From assembly GCF_010692725.1 (NCBI RefSeq), contig NZ_JAAFZB010000096.1:248001-312000 (forward strand): a DNA stretch of 64,000 nt, written 5' to 3'. Each line of letters starts with the position of its first letter. Within the stretch, counting starts at the first letter, position 1. Shown here one piece after another: positions 42,283 to 52,568 of this stretch. Origin of the DNA: Flavihumibacter soli (GTDB lineage: Bacteria; Bacteroidota; Bacteroidia; Sphingobacteriales; Sphingobacteriaceae). The notes under the pieces are model-generated. The model made no database searches. It had not been told where the DNA came from and saw only the letters and a list, made by a program, of their open reading frames with translations. A program made the position numbers and the translations under genes.

Positions 42283-45207
42283 CTAACCCACCTGCTCCTT
42301 ACTGATCGTCTGCATTAAGAAGTCGAACAGGTTAGCGTCTGAAGGAATATTCAGTTTCTTTCGCAGCCGGTAGCGGCTCACTTCAACGGCCCGTATGGTA
42401 ATGCTCATCAACTGGGCGATCTCCTTTGAAGATAAATTCATTTTAAGGTATGCACATAATTTCAGCTCATTTGGCGTGAGGTTCGGGTGCCGTTCCTTAA
42501 TGTCTGAGAGAAAGTTGGAGTGTACATGGTCAAAGTGAATGGAGAACTGATCCCAGTCGGCATCCCGCTTTTCGACCTCGTTCAACAGGCGGAAAATCTG
42601 TTTAAAGTCTGCCGAGCTGCTCTCGGCGTTTGGCATTTTTTCCAGGTTTGAAATTACTTCCTTAATCTTGACCAACACTTTTCCGCGTTGCACCAGGTGC
42701 ATAGTGGTACTGGCTAATTCCTTCGTTTTAAAATTCACGTCATTTTCCAGCTTCTCATTCTTAAGCTTGACGATCTCGCTTTCATTTCTTTGCAGCTCCA
42801 GCTGGTGAAGGTATTTTAATTTTTCCTGCTCCCGCTGATGCCTTTTGCGCTGCCATTTTTCAAGAACAATGATAAGGGCAACGAAAATCAGTACATAGAC
42901 CAGGTAACTCAGGCTACTCTGATACCAGGCGGGCAGCACCCTGAAACTATAGGATACCGGCTCTGACGAATTGCCAAGGTTGTTTCTGGCCTTAACCATA
43001 AACGTATATTTTCCCGGTGGCAGGTTGGTGTAGTCTTTTTCACTTTTTTCTGACCAGGTTGACCATTCCTTATCGAAGCCAGCAAGCTTATAACTATACT
43101 GTATGTTATTCTGCTGTTCGTAAAGTGTGGAGGCGTATTCAATATGAATGGTATTGAAATCCCTGTTTAATAGTGCGGGTACTGATTCAGGATCCTGCAC
43201 GGAGGCAATCTGCTTATCTTTCAGGAAGTAGCCGCCAAAAATAATACTGTCGGTTTTTCCCGAGGCTTTCACCTGGCTGATCAGCAGGCTGAGCTTGCTG
43301 ATATTCTGAATATATTTCCTATAGTTCAAATGAAACACGCCTTTATTGGCGCCAATGAAAATATTATTTTCATCTACGGGGTATATCGTTTCAAAGCCCC
43401 CGACTACCTTGGAAGAAAGTTCGGGAAAGTAAATGATCGAATAGGACTTCCCTTGCTCTGGCTGCTTGTAATCCACGATACCCACCTCCTTGTTTGTGAC
43501 GAACCAAACGTTGCCGGAGTGGTCTTCCTTCAGGTACTGAATGGATACATTTTTCAAGGGTTCATAGAGGCTTGGCGAAGGAATAAATTTATTACTGCTG
43601 CTGCTGTACTCGTAAATACCCTTTTCAGTGGCTATGACCATCCGGTTCTTGATCCTGAATACATAATTGTAAAGTGTTGAAGGAAGTCCATCTTTCCGGG
43701 TAAACAGTGTAGTTCGCCTGATCTGGTCTCTGCCTGCCGAAAGTTCGATGCGGTAGACACCATGGTAGGGATGAGAAGCCCAGATGGCGTTTCCTGCGGC
43801 ATCATATAAGGAAAAGCGTAGGGCATCATTAACGCCCGCGAGTCTTCCCTTGTCAATGAACCTGCCCTGCTCGTAATCAATTTTGTGCAGGCCGAGGTAC
43901 GTTCCGGCGATAATTTGCAGGGAAGGAAAAACATCCGAGAGTGGATTGAACAACCAGGTACCGGGAAAAGAAAATATCTGCTGAACAGAGTTCTCGTTCA
44001 CGACAAACGTCCCGTCTTCATGAGCCAGGAGCAGGTTGCTATTGATCTCATCCAGGCCCCATACCTGGCCCTTTGTGTTCTGCACCTCTTCGAAATGTCC
44101 CGGCGATTGGCTGATATCGTTATCGGATGGCAAAATCGGCGACGACCGGAACAGGCCGTTGGAAGTGCCGACGAAAAGTCGTTTGTTAAATAACCTGATC
44201 GCATAACTGGTCACCTGTTTATTGTGGTCCGGATAAATCGACTTAATAGCACTGTTGATTGCCATAAAATCTATTCCGTCATCAAGACCGAGCCATAGGT
44301 TCTTGTTTAAGTCGATGAACAAACTGCGGATGTTATTTTTCTGCAAGCCCTCTGGAAAGGAATATTTTTGGATCAGCCGGCCTTCCTTATTGATGATAAG
44401 AACACCGCCAGCGGTAGTACCAAGGGCATACCAGTTCTTATTGACCGGAATAGCTGTATATATCCGGTCATTGAGAAGCGCCTGATCGAACGTAGTGGTC
44501 CTGGCTGTTAAACGCGAATTCTGAAGTATAAAAAGCCCGTTCTTCAGCGTGGTGACAAGGAAGCTATTTTTATCGTACTCAAGTATGGAGGTGATAGTGA
44601 TCTTCCTGAGCAGCGGATCATTGCAAACCTGCGACCAGATACCATTGCGATACAGCATCAGCCCCCGGTTTCGCTCCTGCGAATACAGGTCCTTGCCGGT
44701 CATACCCAGGTAAAGCCATTCCCTGTCTGCCCTGATCACTTTTAACAGGCCGTCTTTCAGGTGAAGCAATTTGCTTACAGCCCGGAAGAACACCTGGCCA
44801 TTAATGACGCTGATGCTCCAGATGTCGGCGAACTGCCGCTCGTTCTTCGGTATCAGGTGGTTTAATGAATGATACTCCAGTTTTCCGTTTTGATCCGGGA
44901 AAAAGTATCCTATCTCGTCTTGTCCGCCAACATAGATCCTGCCATCATTGTCAATTTCGACCGATCTGACCACTGTTTTATTGGGAAGCGGATGGAGGGT
45001 CCAGAATTTCCCGTTAAAACTCAGGAGGCCTTCGTTATTTCCGAAATACATCACGCCAAATCTGTCTTGCGCGGTGTCCCAGTTCTGGGTACCGCCCTTG
45101 TAGGAGAGGCTACTGTAGTTAATGATCTGTGGGGTGCCGATCTGGTTCTGGGCTGATGAAAAAAAAGGGATTAATAGCAGTAAAAGGAGGAGCGCGCGTT
45201 GCTTCAT
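42283..45207 (-). CDS. Propeller-Y_Y_Y-LuxR transcriptional regulator of the glucan locus
   Basis: A 974-residue membrane-spanning regulator. After a signal peptide (about 1-20) come many Reg_prop-type beta-propeller repeats (about 30-650; for example GTSNGLFRSS, GLDDGIDFM). A Y_Y_Y domain follows near 690-760 (YSYKLAGFDKEWSTWSE, LPPGKYTFMVKARNN), then one transmembrane helix at about 769-786 and a coiled coil. A LuxR-type helix-turn-helix occupies about 905-970 (LTPNELKLCAYLKMNLSSKE, then RAVEVSRYRLRKKLNI). There is no kinase domain, so it would sense glycan outside and act on DNA while membrane-bound. It is divergent from SusC and the likely activator of that operon. Confidence 0.9.
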   Translation of the reverse strand: MKQRALLLLLLLIPFFSSAQNQIGTPQIINYSSLSYKGGTQNWDTAQDRFGVMYFGNNEGLLSFNGKFWTLHPLPNKTVVRSVEIDNDGRIYVGGQDEIGYFFPDQNGKLEYHSLNHLIPKNERQFADIWSISVINGQVFFRAVSKLLHLKDGLLKVIRADREWLYLGMTGKDLYSQERNRGLMLYRNGIWSQVCNDPLLRKITITSILEYDKNSFLVTTLKNGLFILQNSRLTARTTTFDQALLNDRIYTAIPVNKNWYALGTTAGGVLIINKEGRLIQKYSFPEGLQKNNIRSLFIDLNKNLWLGLDDGIDFMAINSAIKSIYPDHNKQVTSYAIRLFNKRLFVGTSNGLFRSSPILPSDNDISQSPGHFEEVQNTKGQVWGLDEINSNLLLAHEDGTFVVNENSVQQIFSFPGTWLFNPLSDVFPSLQIIAGTYLGLHKIDYEQGRFIDKGRLAGVNDALRFSLYDAAGNAIWASHPYHGVYRIELSAGRDQIRRTTLFTRKDGLPSTLYNYVFRIKNRMVIATEKGIYEYSSSSNKFIPSPSLYEPLKNVSIQYLKEDHSGNVWFVTNKEVGIVDYKQPEQGKSYSIIYFPELSSKVVGGFETIYPVDENNIFIGANKGVFHLNYRKYIQNISKLSLLISQVKASGKTDSIIFGGYFLKDKQIASVQDPESVPALLNRDFNTIHIEYASTLYEQQNNIQYSYKLAGFDKEWSTWSEKSEKDYTNLPPGKYTFMVKARNNLGNSSEPVSYSFRVLPAWYQSSLSYLVYVLIFVALIIVLEKWQRKRHQREQEKLKYLHQLELQRNESEIVKLKNEKLENDVNFKTKELASTTMHLVQRGKVLVKIKEVISNLEKMPNAESSSADFKQIFRLLNEVEKRDADWDQFSIHFDHVHSNFLSDIKERHPNLTPNELKLCAYLKMNLSSKEIAQLMSITIRAVEVSRYRLRKKLNIPSDANLFDFLMQTISKEQVG

Positions 45208-45398
45208 TAATTCAAACCGGTATATTTTATCTATTAACTCAAGATATTGAGACGTTAAATATAAAAATTCTATGATGAAAAGAAACTATTGAAGCTGTAG
45301 TAGTTATTTTAACCCTGAAACGCGGTTTTATGTAAAATTTATTGACTCTGTATAGGTTATGTAGTAGTCATAAAAAGACGAGTGTAGTATTAAGCGTA

Positions 45399-45406
45399 TA
45401 CATTTG
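45399..45406 (+). promoter_or_regulatory. Candidate -7 box TACATTTG of the glucan operon
   Basis: An exact TAnnTTTG match 64 bp upstream of the SusC start, in the 263-bp region shared with the divergent regulator. No clear -33 element, as expected if an activator is needed. Confidence 0.5.
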
Positions 45407-45470
45407 AACCTGGGTTATATCCCGAAATTAACCCACTAACCAATAATAACCATTTCTTAAACCAATTTTT

Positions 45471-48400
45471 ATGAAAAGAATGCTTACGCTTATTCTGTTC
45501 ATTTCCTGTTCGCTCTTTAGTCCCGCCTTTTCGCAGGTGCAGGAGCTGCAGGTAAGTGGAAAAGTAACTTCTCAGTCAGATGGCATGCCATTGCCTGGAG
45601 TTACAGTGACTGTCCAGGGGACAACAATCGGTACAGCTACCGATGTTTCCGGAAATTTTTCAATACGAATCGCGAAAGCGGGTGCCGTACTGGAATTCAA
45701 ACAACTGGGAATGATAACCCAGCTTTTTACTGTCAATAACAGTAATCCTATAAATATTGCCCTTGTTGAAAGCAGCAGTACGCTGGAGGAGGTAGTTGTA
45801 GTTGGTTATGGTACTCAGAAAAAGAGTGTTGTTACCGGCGCTATTTCGAATGTAGGTTCTAAAGACCTCGAAAATCAGGTGATCACCCGCGTAGAGCAGG
45901 CTTTACAGGGCCGTGCTTCCGGCTTAACCATTGCTTCGAGTTCCGGTGCTCCCGGCGCTTCAGCGACAGTACGGGTAAGGGGCACTACGACTATCGGCAA
46001 CAGCGATCCGCTTTACGTAGTGGATGGCGTGGTTGTAGATGTAGGTGGTATCGATTATTTGAATCAGAATGATATTGAGTCGATCGAAGTGCTTAAGGAT
46101 GCGGCATCTGCTGCTATTTACGGCGCCCGTGCGGCAAGCGGGGTAATCCTGGTTTCTACCAAAAAAGGTAAAGCAGGGAGCATGAATGTGAACTATGCAG
46201 GCTATTACGGAAATCAATCGCCGGTTAGAAAATTGGATATGCTGAATGCTACTGAATATGCCACTTTGAGAAATGAAGCTTCGGTAGCCGGTGGTGGCGG
46301 AATCATTTTTTCAGACCCTCAGTCATTAGGAGAGGGTACTAACTGGCAGGATGCCTTATTCAATGAGAATGCGGGTATCCAGAACCATGAATTAAGTGTT
46401 AGCGGCGGAAACGAAAAGTCTACGTTCTATACCTCTTTTGGTTTAACTGACCAGGAAGGGATCATCGCCAGCGAAATATCTAACTATAAACGGTACAATA
46501 TCCGCCTTAACTCGGCTCATAAAGTCAAAAGCTGGCTTAATCTTGGTCAGAACCTGGGTTATTCCCGCATTAAGAGCCAGGGTGGCTTAGGAACCAATAC
46601 AGAATTCGGCGGACCTTTAAGCTCCGTATTGAACCTTGATCCCATCACTCCAATTGTAGTTACCGACCCGGCAATAGCCAATGCGTCCCCTTACAGCACC
46701 CAGAATGTTGTTCGTGACGCTAATGGCAATCCTTATGGTATATCACCATACGTTATTCAGGAGATGACAAATCCGTTTGCCTACATCCAGACCCAATTAG
46801 GGAATTACGGATGGTCTGATAATATAGTAGGTAACGTTTATGCGGAGGTTGAGCCAATAAAAGGCTTGAAGTTCCGGTCGTCCCTGGGAGCTAAACTGGC
46901 TTACTGGGGCGGGGAAAGTTTCACACCCATCTATTATTTAAACCCCGCACAGGAAAGCAAAGGCACGGCTTTCAACCGTAACAGGAACCAGGCTTTTAAC
47001 TGGAACCTGGAGAATACCGCGTCTTATTCTAAAGTTGTCGGCCAGCACAGTTTTACCGTACTCGCCGGTCAGGGAGCCTATGTGGACAATAACTCCAGCG
47101 GCTTAAACGTCGCATTTAGCAATATCCCTGCTAGTACTTTCGAGGAGGCTTCATTTAATTTGAAAGTGCCTATTGCCAACAGAAGTACCGATGCTTATGA
47201 AGGCATCAATCATACGGTAAGTTCACTGTTCGGCAGGGTTACTTATGATTTCAATGAGAAATACCTTTTTACCGGAATTGTTCGCCGTGATGGTTCATCC
47301 AGGTTCGGTAGCAACAATAAATACGGTTACTTCCCGTCTGCTTCAATCGGCTGGGTTCCTTCCCGTGAGGACTTCTGGACTGAGAATGATCTGGTGAATA
47401 CTCTGAAAATAAGGGGTTCTTATGGTATTGTAGGTAATGATAACCTGGGAGACTTCCGTTATGTATCCACAGTCGGTACAAACAGAAACTATACGTTCGG
47501 CTATGACAACTACTATATCGGTTACAGCCCGGATGCTCCGGCAAATCCGGACCTGAGGTGGGAAGAAACAAGCCAGCTGAACATCGGTCTGGATGCGATC
47601 CTTTTCAAGGATTTTAATTTCACCTTCGACTGGTACAACAAAAAAACTTCGGGCATTTTACAGACTATCGCTTTACCCGGTTATGCGGGTGTAACCGGTT
47701 CGCCATGGGGCAACGTTGCAGATATGGAGAACAGGGGAGTAGAATTTGAACTGGGTTACCGGAAGCAATTGGGGGACTTCAATTTCGCTATAAATAGCAA
47801 CCTTTCATTCCTGGAGAATGAAGTTACATATTTAGGCGAAAACAAAGCCTTTTTAGATGGAGGTGCAAATGTTCAAAACAGCGCCTATCCTATCACCCGT
47901 ACAGCGGTAGGCGAAGCGATTGGCTCATTCTACGGTTTTAAAACGCAGGGTATCTTCCAGAACCAGGCGGAAGTAGCTGCTTATACCGGAGCTAATGGTA
48001 TGATTCAGCCCAATGCTAAGCCAGGCGATTTCCGGTATGCAGATTTAAACACGGATGGTAAGATCGACCAGGCTGACCGTATGTTCATTGGCGATCCGAC
48101 ACCAAACGTCACTTATGGTCTGACACTGAATGCGAATTATAAAAACTTTGATTTCTTAGCCTTCGGCCAGGGAGTTTCTGGCAACCAGATCTTCCAGGGC
48201 ATAAGAAGGCTTGACCTTCCCAACGCTAACTGGCAATCGAATGCTTTAAACCGCTGGACGGGAGAAGGCTCTACCAATACCTACCCACGGTTATCTACGA
48301 ATGATCCAAACCGCAACTTCTCAAATCCTTCCAGTTTCTTCTTGGAAAGTGGCGATTATTTCAGAATTAAAACCTTACAGGTAGGGTACACTTTGCCGGC

Positions 48401-48584
48401 TTCGCTCAGTAAAAAGGCCGGACTGAGCAAAGCGCGTATCTATGTAAGCAGCAATAACCTGGTAACATTCACCAAATACACAGGTTTTGATCCGGAGATC
48501 GGAACCGGCGGAAGCTACGGCATTGACCGGGGTATTTACCCGCAGTCGCGTTCATTCCTTTTCGGTTTAAATATCGGGTTATAA
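45471..48584 (+). CDS. SusC/RagA-type TonB-linked outer-membrane transporter
   Basis: A 1037-residue glycan importer. A signal peptide ends near residue 22. A CarboxypepD_reg domain lies at about 28-105 (MPLPGVTVTVQGTTIGTATD). The TonB-box region EEVVVVGYGTQKK is near 108-120, and a SusC-type plug follows (QALQGRASGLTIASSSGAPG, VRGTTTIG, PLYVVDGVVVD, IESIEVLKDAASAAIYGARA). The rest is barrel. It pairs with the SusD gene directly downstream to bind and import oligosaccharide across the outer membrane. It is the first gene of an operon to at least 51542, probably to 55800. Confidence 0.96.
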   Translation: MKRMLTLILFISCSLFSPAFSQVQELQVSGKVTSQSDGMPLPGVTVTVQGTTIGTATDVSGNFSIRIAKAGAVLEFKQLGMITQLFTVNNSNPINIALVESSSTLEEVVVVGYGTQKKSVVTGAISNVGSKDLENQVITRVEQALQGRASGLTIASSSGAPGASATVRVRGTTTIGNSDPLYVVDGVVVDVGGIDYLNQNDIESIEVLKDAASAAIYGARAASGVILVSTKKGKAGSMNVNYAGYYGNQSPVRKLDMLNATEYATLRNEASVAGGGGIIFSDPQSLGEGTNWQDALFNENAGIQNHELSVSGGNEKSTFYTSFGLTDQEGIIASEISNYKRYNIRLNSAHKVKSWLNLGQNLGYSRIKSQGGLGTNTEFGGPLSSVLNLDPITPIVVTDPAIANASPYSTQNVVRDANGNPYGISPYVIQEMTNPFAYIQTQLGNYGWSDNIVGNVYAEVEPIKGLKFRSSLGAKLAYWGGESFTPIYYLNPAQESKGTAFNRNRNQAFNWNLENTASYSKVVGQHSFTVLAGQGAYVDNNSSGLNVAFSNIPASTFEEASFNLKVPIANRSTDAYEGINHTVSSLFGRVTYDFNEKYLFTGIVRRDGSSRFGSNNKYGYFPSASIGWVPSREDFWTENDLVNTLKIRGSYGIVGNDNLGDFRYVSTVGTNRNYTFGYDNYYIGYSPDAPANPDLRWEETSQLNIGLDAILFKDFNFTFDWYNKKTSGILQTIALPGYAGVTGSPWGNVADMENRGVEFELGYRKQLGDFNFAINSNLSFLENEVTYLGENKAFLDGGANVQNSAYPITRTAVGEAIGSFYGFKTQGIFQNQAEVAAYTGANGMIQPNAKPGDFRYADLNTDGKIDQADRMFIGDPTPNVTYGLTLNANYKNFDFLAFGQGVSGNQIFQGIRRLDLPNANWQSNALNRWTGEGSTNTYPRLSTNDPNRNFSNPSSFFLESGDYFRIKTLQVGYTLPASLSKKAGLSKARIYVSSNNLVTFTKYTGFDPEIGTGGSYGIDRGIYPQSRSFLFGLNIGL

Positions 48585-48601
48585 TTTAATTGAACAAAAA
48601 G

Positions 48602-50104
48602 ATGAAAAGACTTAATATAAAAGCATTTACAGCCATGGCAGCAGGACTGCTCGTCGTGACTGCTTGTCAGAAAGACTTCCTGGAAGTGGACCCTAAAGGG
48701 ACCCTCCTGGAGTCTAATTATTACCAGAACGCGGATCAGGCCTTTGCAGGCCTGGTGGCTGCATACGATCCGATGGGATTTGAAACAGTGAATACCTACC
48801 ACAACTTCGGCGCTGTGAACAGCGCTTCTGATGATCACGTTGCGGGCGGCGGTGGTTCGGCCGATATGGAGACATGGCAGGTATGGAGTAATTATACGCT
48901 CGATCCTTCCAAAGGTCCTCAGGGCGATTACTGGAACCGTAACTTTACGGGTGTATCGCGATCAAACGTGCTCATAATCAAAGTGGAAGCCGGAATTCCC
49001 GGTCTTGACGAGGCCACTACCAGGAGATATTTAGCGGAGGCTAAGTTTCTCAGGGCATACTACTACTTCGATCTGGTAAGATTATTCAAGAACGTGCCTT
49101 TGTTTACAGCGCCCGTTACCAAAGATGAATTGTTTTCTGCGACTCAGGTCGCACCCGAAGTAATTTACGCGCAGGTGGAGAAAGACCTTGCTGAGGCTAT
49201 TCCTAATCTCCCTCTAACCGTTCCAGGAACTTCAGAAGGTGGCCGCGTTACACAGGGAGCTGGTAAAGCCTTGCTAGGAAAAGTTCTCTTATATCAGAAA
49301 AAATGGTCTGCCGCAGCAGCTCAGTTTGCTGAAGTGAACGGAACGCCGGGTGGTACCAGCAAATATGGCTATCACTTACTTTCGAACTTCGCTGACATCT
49401 TTAAACCGACTAATAAGTTTAATTCAGAATCTATATTAGAAGTTTCGAAGACGTCGACCGTGAATTCCGGCTGGGGTGACTGGAGTAATTTCGCAGGAAA
49501 TGTGGCCGTACAGATGTTTGGTCCGCGTGCTTATTCCGGTCCGACCTATGTTTCCGGATGGAGCTTTAATCCGTTCCTTCCTGAATTTGTGACTATTATG
49601 AAGAAAGATCCACGTTATCCTTTCACTGTTGCAGACGTTGACAGCCTGGAACGCATTGGCAAGGCCACTTATGATAAAGGATATATGAATACAGGGTACT
49701 TCATAGAAAAATTCGCACCCCGGGTTGAGTACAAGGATGATTTCATTCCGCATGAGCTTAACTGGCCAAATGACTATATCGAGATCCGTCTGGCTGATAC
49801 TTACCTGATGGAAGCTGAAGCCTTGGTACAGGGCGGTGGCGATGCGGGAAGAGCAGCAGCTTTATTGAACGCGGTGCGTGCTCGTGTCAAGTTAAACCCC
49901 ACCACAGCAACACTCGACAACATATACCTGGAGCGCCGTCTCGAGCTTGCATCAGAAGGCCACCGCTGGTATGACCTGGTGAGAACCGGAAAAGCAGCAG
50001 CAGCTTTAGGGTCCAGAGGATTTGTAACCGGAAAACATGAGATCCTTCCGATTCCTCTTTCAGAATTAACTAATACCAAACTGGTTCAAAACCCTGGATA
50101 TTAA
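48602..50104 (+). CDS. SusD/RagB-type surface glycan-binding lipoprotein
   Basis: A 500-residue lipoprotein. The leader ends in VVTACQKDFLE, with the lipidated Cys at about 22. The SusD fold shows ARFLRAYYYFDLVRLF-like TPR helices (KFLRAYYYFDLVRLFKNVPL) and the C-terminal signature EGHRWYDLVRTGKA, then EILPIPLSEL. I chose the ATG at 48602; a TTG at 48590 is in frame but unnecessary. It caps the SusC barrel and captures the glycan, and lies 17 bp after the SusC stop. Confidence 0.95.
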   Translation: MKRLNIKAFTAMAAGLLVVTACQKDFLEVDPKGTLLESNYYQNADQAFAGLVAAYDPMGFETVNTYHNFGAVNSASDDHVAGGGGSADMETWQVWSNYTLDPSKGPQGDYWNRNFTGVSRSNVLIIKVEAGIPGLDEATTRRYLAEAKFLRAYYYFDLVRLFKNVPLFTAPVTKDELFSATQVAPEVIYAQVEKDLAEAIPNLPLTVPGTSEGGRVTQGAGKALLGKVLLYQKKWSAAAAQFAEVNGTPGGTSKYGYHLLSNFADIFKPTNKFNSESILEVSKTSTVNSGWGDWSNFAGNVAVQMFGPRAYSGPTYVSGWSFNPFLPEFVTIMKKDPRYPFTVADVDSLERIGKATYDKGYMNTGYFIEKFAPRVEYKDDFIPHELNWPNDYIEIRLADTYLMEAEALVQGGGDAGRAAALLNAVRARVKLNPTTATLDNIYLERRLELASEGHRWYDLVRTGKAAAALGSRGFVTGKHEILPIPLSELTNTKLVQNPGY

Positions 50105-50117
50105 TCTATAAAGTATT

Positions 50118-51542
50118 ATGAAATCAATATTCAAAATATCAAAACTATATTTTCTGCTGGCGGCATTAGCAGGCTTTTTACTAGCCTCATGCAGTCCGGA
50201 AGAATTCAGCGGCTCATTGGGGCCAGCACCAACATCGGATCTTGTAAAGTTCAGCGCGACGCCTGACCCTGCAAATCCAAACATCATCAAATTCAAAAAT
50301 GAGACGCCGGGAACTGTAACAGCAGTCTGGGATCTTGGAAACGGAATCACAGGCGACGGAACCGAGATAAACGGATCTTATGCAGTGAAAGGTGCCTACA
50401 CAGTGAAGCTAACCGTGTTCACCAAAGGGGGGTATGCTGCAAATACCCAAACCGTTAATATTGCTCAGACGAACGTTTCTATGCTTAACCGTGAGGATTA
50501 TAACTTCCTGACAGGTGGCGCATCGGCTGCAAACGGCAAGACGTGGCGTATTGAAGGCGAAACAAAAGGTCACCTTGGAGTAGGTCCGGTAGGTGCCGCA
50601 ACTCCTGAATGGTGGTCAGCCGGTGCAAATGAAAAAGCGAGTGAAGGATTGTATGATGACCGCGTGACTTTTAACCTCAACGGCTTTAAGTTTACCAACA
50701 ACAACAAGGGGAACACCTTCGCCAACTTCGAATTCGTTACAGATCTGGGCGCTCCTGCAGCAACAGGTGACGTAACTGTGCCTTACACCCCGGCTGCAAA
50801 TACAGCCTGGAGCATTGTGGAAGAAGGCGGAAAAAAGTTCCTGGTTATTTCAGGTGGTGGCTTTATCGGATATTATACCGGTACAACCAAATATGAAATA
50901 TTAAGCCTGACAGCAGATGAGCTTTATCTTAAAGGCATCTCTAAGAAGCCGTCTGACGGCTGGTGGCAGCGTTTGGTACGCGAGGATTATGTGAGACCAA
51001 TCGAAGCGAAGCCGATCAAATCAGCTGATATCTTCGATAACTTCGACCAGGATGGAAACGTTACCTGGAAAAAAGAAAATCTTACTCTTAACGAAAGTTA
51101 TGACAACCCGCTTCCTCTTCCGGTTAATACCTCCGCAAAAGCAGCGATGTATGTGAAACAGGAAGGATCAGGTTTTATGTTCGCTAACATGTTTGCGGAT
51201 TTCAACTACAAGTTCGATCTTACTACACGCAACAAGTTCACCCTTAAAGTTTACATTCCAGGCTCGAATGATTTCACTACCGCAGCCGGAGAATCATGGG
51301 CTAACCCGCGTTTATTAAAACAGGTTTCTGTTAAGTTACAGGACGGAACTTCAGCTCAACCATGGGTGAACCAGGTAGAAGTTATTCAGCAGGTTACGCA
51401 AACCGACCGCTGGGTTGAACTTACCTTTGACTTTAGCGGTGCTGTAAGCCGTAAAGACCTGGACAGAGTTGTTATCCAGATCGGTGGCGAAGGCAACCAC
51501 ATCGCCGGATTGTTTTATCTGGACGAATTCAAACTTCTGTAG
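50118..51542 (+). CDS. PKD-domain surface glycan-binding lipoprotein
   Basis: A 474-residue lipoprotein with Cys25 in the lipobox (LLASCSPEEF). A PKD-like domain lies at about 40-115 (VTAVWDLGNGITGDGTEING, AYTVKLTVFTKGGYA). Two beta-rich modules follow: one near 120-290 with KTWRIEGETKGHLGVGP and the surface-type WWSAG, and a C-terminal jelly-roll-like one near 310-474 ending LFYLDEFKLL. No catalytic residues are evident. The position right after SusD is the usual place for a surface glycan-binding protein that helps capture polysaccharide. An inverted repeat follows directly. Confidence 0.8.
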   Translation: MKSIFKISKLYFLLAALAGFLLASCSPEEFSGSLGPAPTSDLVKFSATPDPANPNIIKFKNETPGTVTAVWDLGNGITGDGTEINGSYAVKGAYTVKLTVFTKGGYAANTQTVNIAQTNVSMLNREDYNFLTGGASAANGKTWRIEGETKGHLGVGPVGAATPEWWSAGANEKASEGLYDDRVTFNLNGFKFTNNNKGNTFANFEFVTDLGAPAATGDVTVPYTPAANTAWSIVEEGGKKFLVISGGGFIGYYTGTTKYEILSLTADELYLKGISKKPSDGWWQRLVREDYVRPIEAKPIKSADIFDNFDQDGNVTWKKENLTLNESYDNPLPLPVNTSAKAAMYVKQEGSGFMFANMFADFNYKFDLTTRNKFTLKVYIPGSNDFTTAAGESWANPRLLKQVSVKLQDGTSAQPWVNQVEVIQQVTQTDRWVELTFDFSGAVSRKDLDRVVIQIGGEGNHIAGLFYLDEFKLL

Positions 51543-51566
51543 TCAATAACAGGTCTGATTATTGAC
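51542..51566 (+). terminator. Hairpin after the surface lipoprotein gene
   Basis: GTCAATAA (51542-51549) pairs with TTATTGAC (51559-51566), overlapping the last base of the stop codon. It is the first of two adjacent hairpins between the SusCD part and the glycosidase part of the operon. Confidence 0.5.
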
Positions 51567-51586
51567 CTGCCTCATCACAGTCATCT

Positions 51587-51616
51587 GATCCCTGCAGGAG
51601 AAATCCTGCGGGGATC
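51587..51616 (+). terminator. Strong intercistronic hairpin, GAAA loop
   Basis: GATCCCTGCAGGA (51587-51599) pairs with TCCTGCGGGGATC (51604-51616), 13 pairs with one G-T wobble and a GAAA loop. AAAA and then TGACTTTTC follow, so the T run is weak. It could be an attenuator or a 3'-end stabiliser that keeps SusCD transcripts more abundant than glycosidase transcripts. Confidence 0.65.
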
Positions 51617-51689
51617 AAAATGACTTTTCAAAAGGCTCTGAATGGCAAATCTTGTCAAACATCCTGGAACTCACTTGTTTCATTTATAT

Positions 51690-52562
51690 ATGAAAAATCC
51701 TATTAAAGACATGGTCCCTTCCCTCATCACAAGCTGTCTTTTCCTGCTGTTAAGTGCATGCTCGAAAAAGGATACGCCTGGTGGCTCTATCCCGCCTCCG
51801 GTTGTCAATAAACCGGTTGATAAAGAGTGGCTCTTTGAATCAAATCCGACCTGGTCTGATGAATTTGATTATTCAGGATTGCCTAACACGGAAAAGTGGG
51901 GTTATGACATCGGCGGAGAAGGCTGGGGAAACAATGAACTCCAGTACTATACAAATAATTCTAACAATGTTTCCGTTGGCAATGGAGTGCTAGGCATCAC
52001 TGCGCGGAAAGAAAATATGAACGGCCGTGAGTATACATCTACCAGGCTTGTATCAAAAGGCAAAGGCGATTTCCTCTATGGCCGGATTGAAGTGAAAGCC
52101 AAGCTGCCGACCGGTAAAGGCACCTGGCCTGCGATCTGGATGCTGCCTACAGACTGGGCATACGGCGCATGGCCCAAATCAGGTGAGATCGATATTATGG
52201 AGCATGTGGGTTACGATCAGAACAAGGTTCATATCAGTGTCCATACCGAAGCCTATAATCACTCGATAAATACACAAAAGACAGCAACAAAAGTAGTTCC
52301 TGGTGTCAGCGAAGAATTCCACATTTATCGTATTGACTGGACTCCGTATTCCGTAAAGGGCTTTATTGATGGGGAACAAATGTATCAGTTCATAAACGAA
52401 GGTAAGGGATATGCCGTGTGGCCCTTTGATAAAAAATTCCATCTGCTATTGAACTTGGCTTTTGGAGGCAACTGGGGTGGCGCGCAAGGTATTGACTCGA
52501 CTGTCCTTCCGCAGAAAATGGAAGTAGATTATGTCAGGGTGTATAAAATGATTGAGAAATAA
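51690..52562 (+). CDS. GH16 beta-glucanase (laminarinase-like) lipoprotein
   Basis: A 290-residue GH16 enzyme from the ATG at 51690. The lipobox is LLLSACSKKD (Cys24). The catalytic motif is GEIDIMEHVG, with nucleophile Glu166 and acid/base Glu171. The pattern TWPAIWMLP before it and LLLNLAFGGNWGG after it match the bacterial laminarinase branch (GH16_3), which cuts beta-1,3 or mixed-linkage glucan. The in-frame ATG at 51642 would add 16 residues before the leader. It is probably at the cell surface. It lies 6 bp upstream of the GH30 gene. Confidence 0.92.
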   Translation: MKNPIKDMVPSLITSCLFLLLSACSKKDTPGGSIPPPVVNKPVDKEWLFESNPTWSDEFDYSGLPNTEKWGYDIGGEGWGNNELQYYTNNSNNVSVGNGVLGITARKENMNGREYTSTRLVSKGKGDFLYGRIEVKAKLPTGKGTWPAIWMLPTDWAYGAWPKSGEIDIMEHVGYDQNKVHISVHTEAYNHSINTQKTATKVVPGVSEEFHIYRIDWTPYSVKGFIDGEQMYQFINEGKGYAVWPFDKKFHLLLNLAFGGNWGGAQGIDSTVLPQKMEVDYVRVYKMIEK

Positions 52563-52568
52563 TATTAC

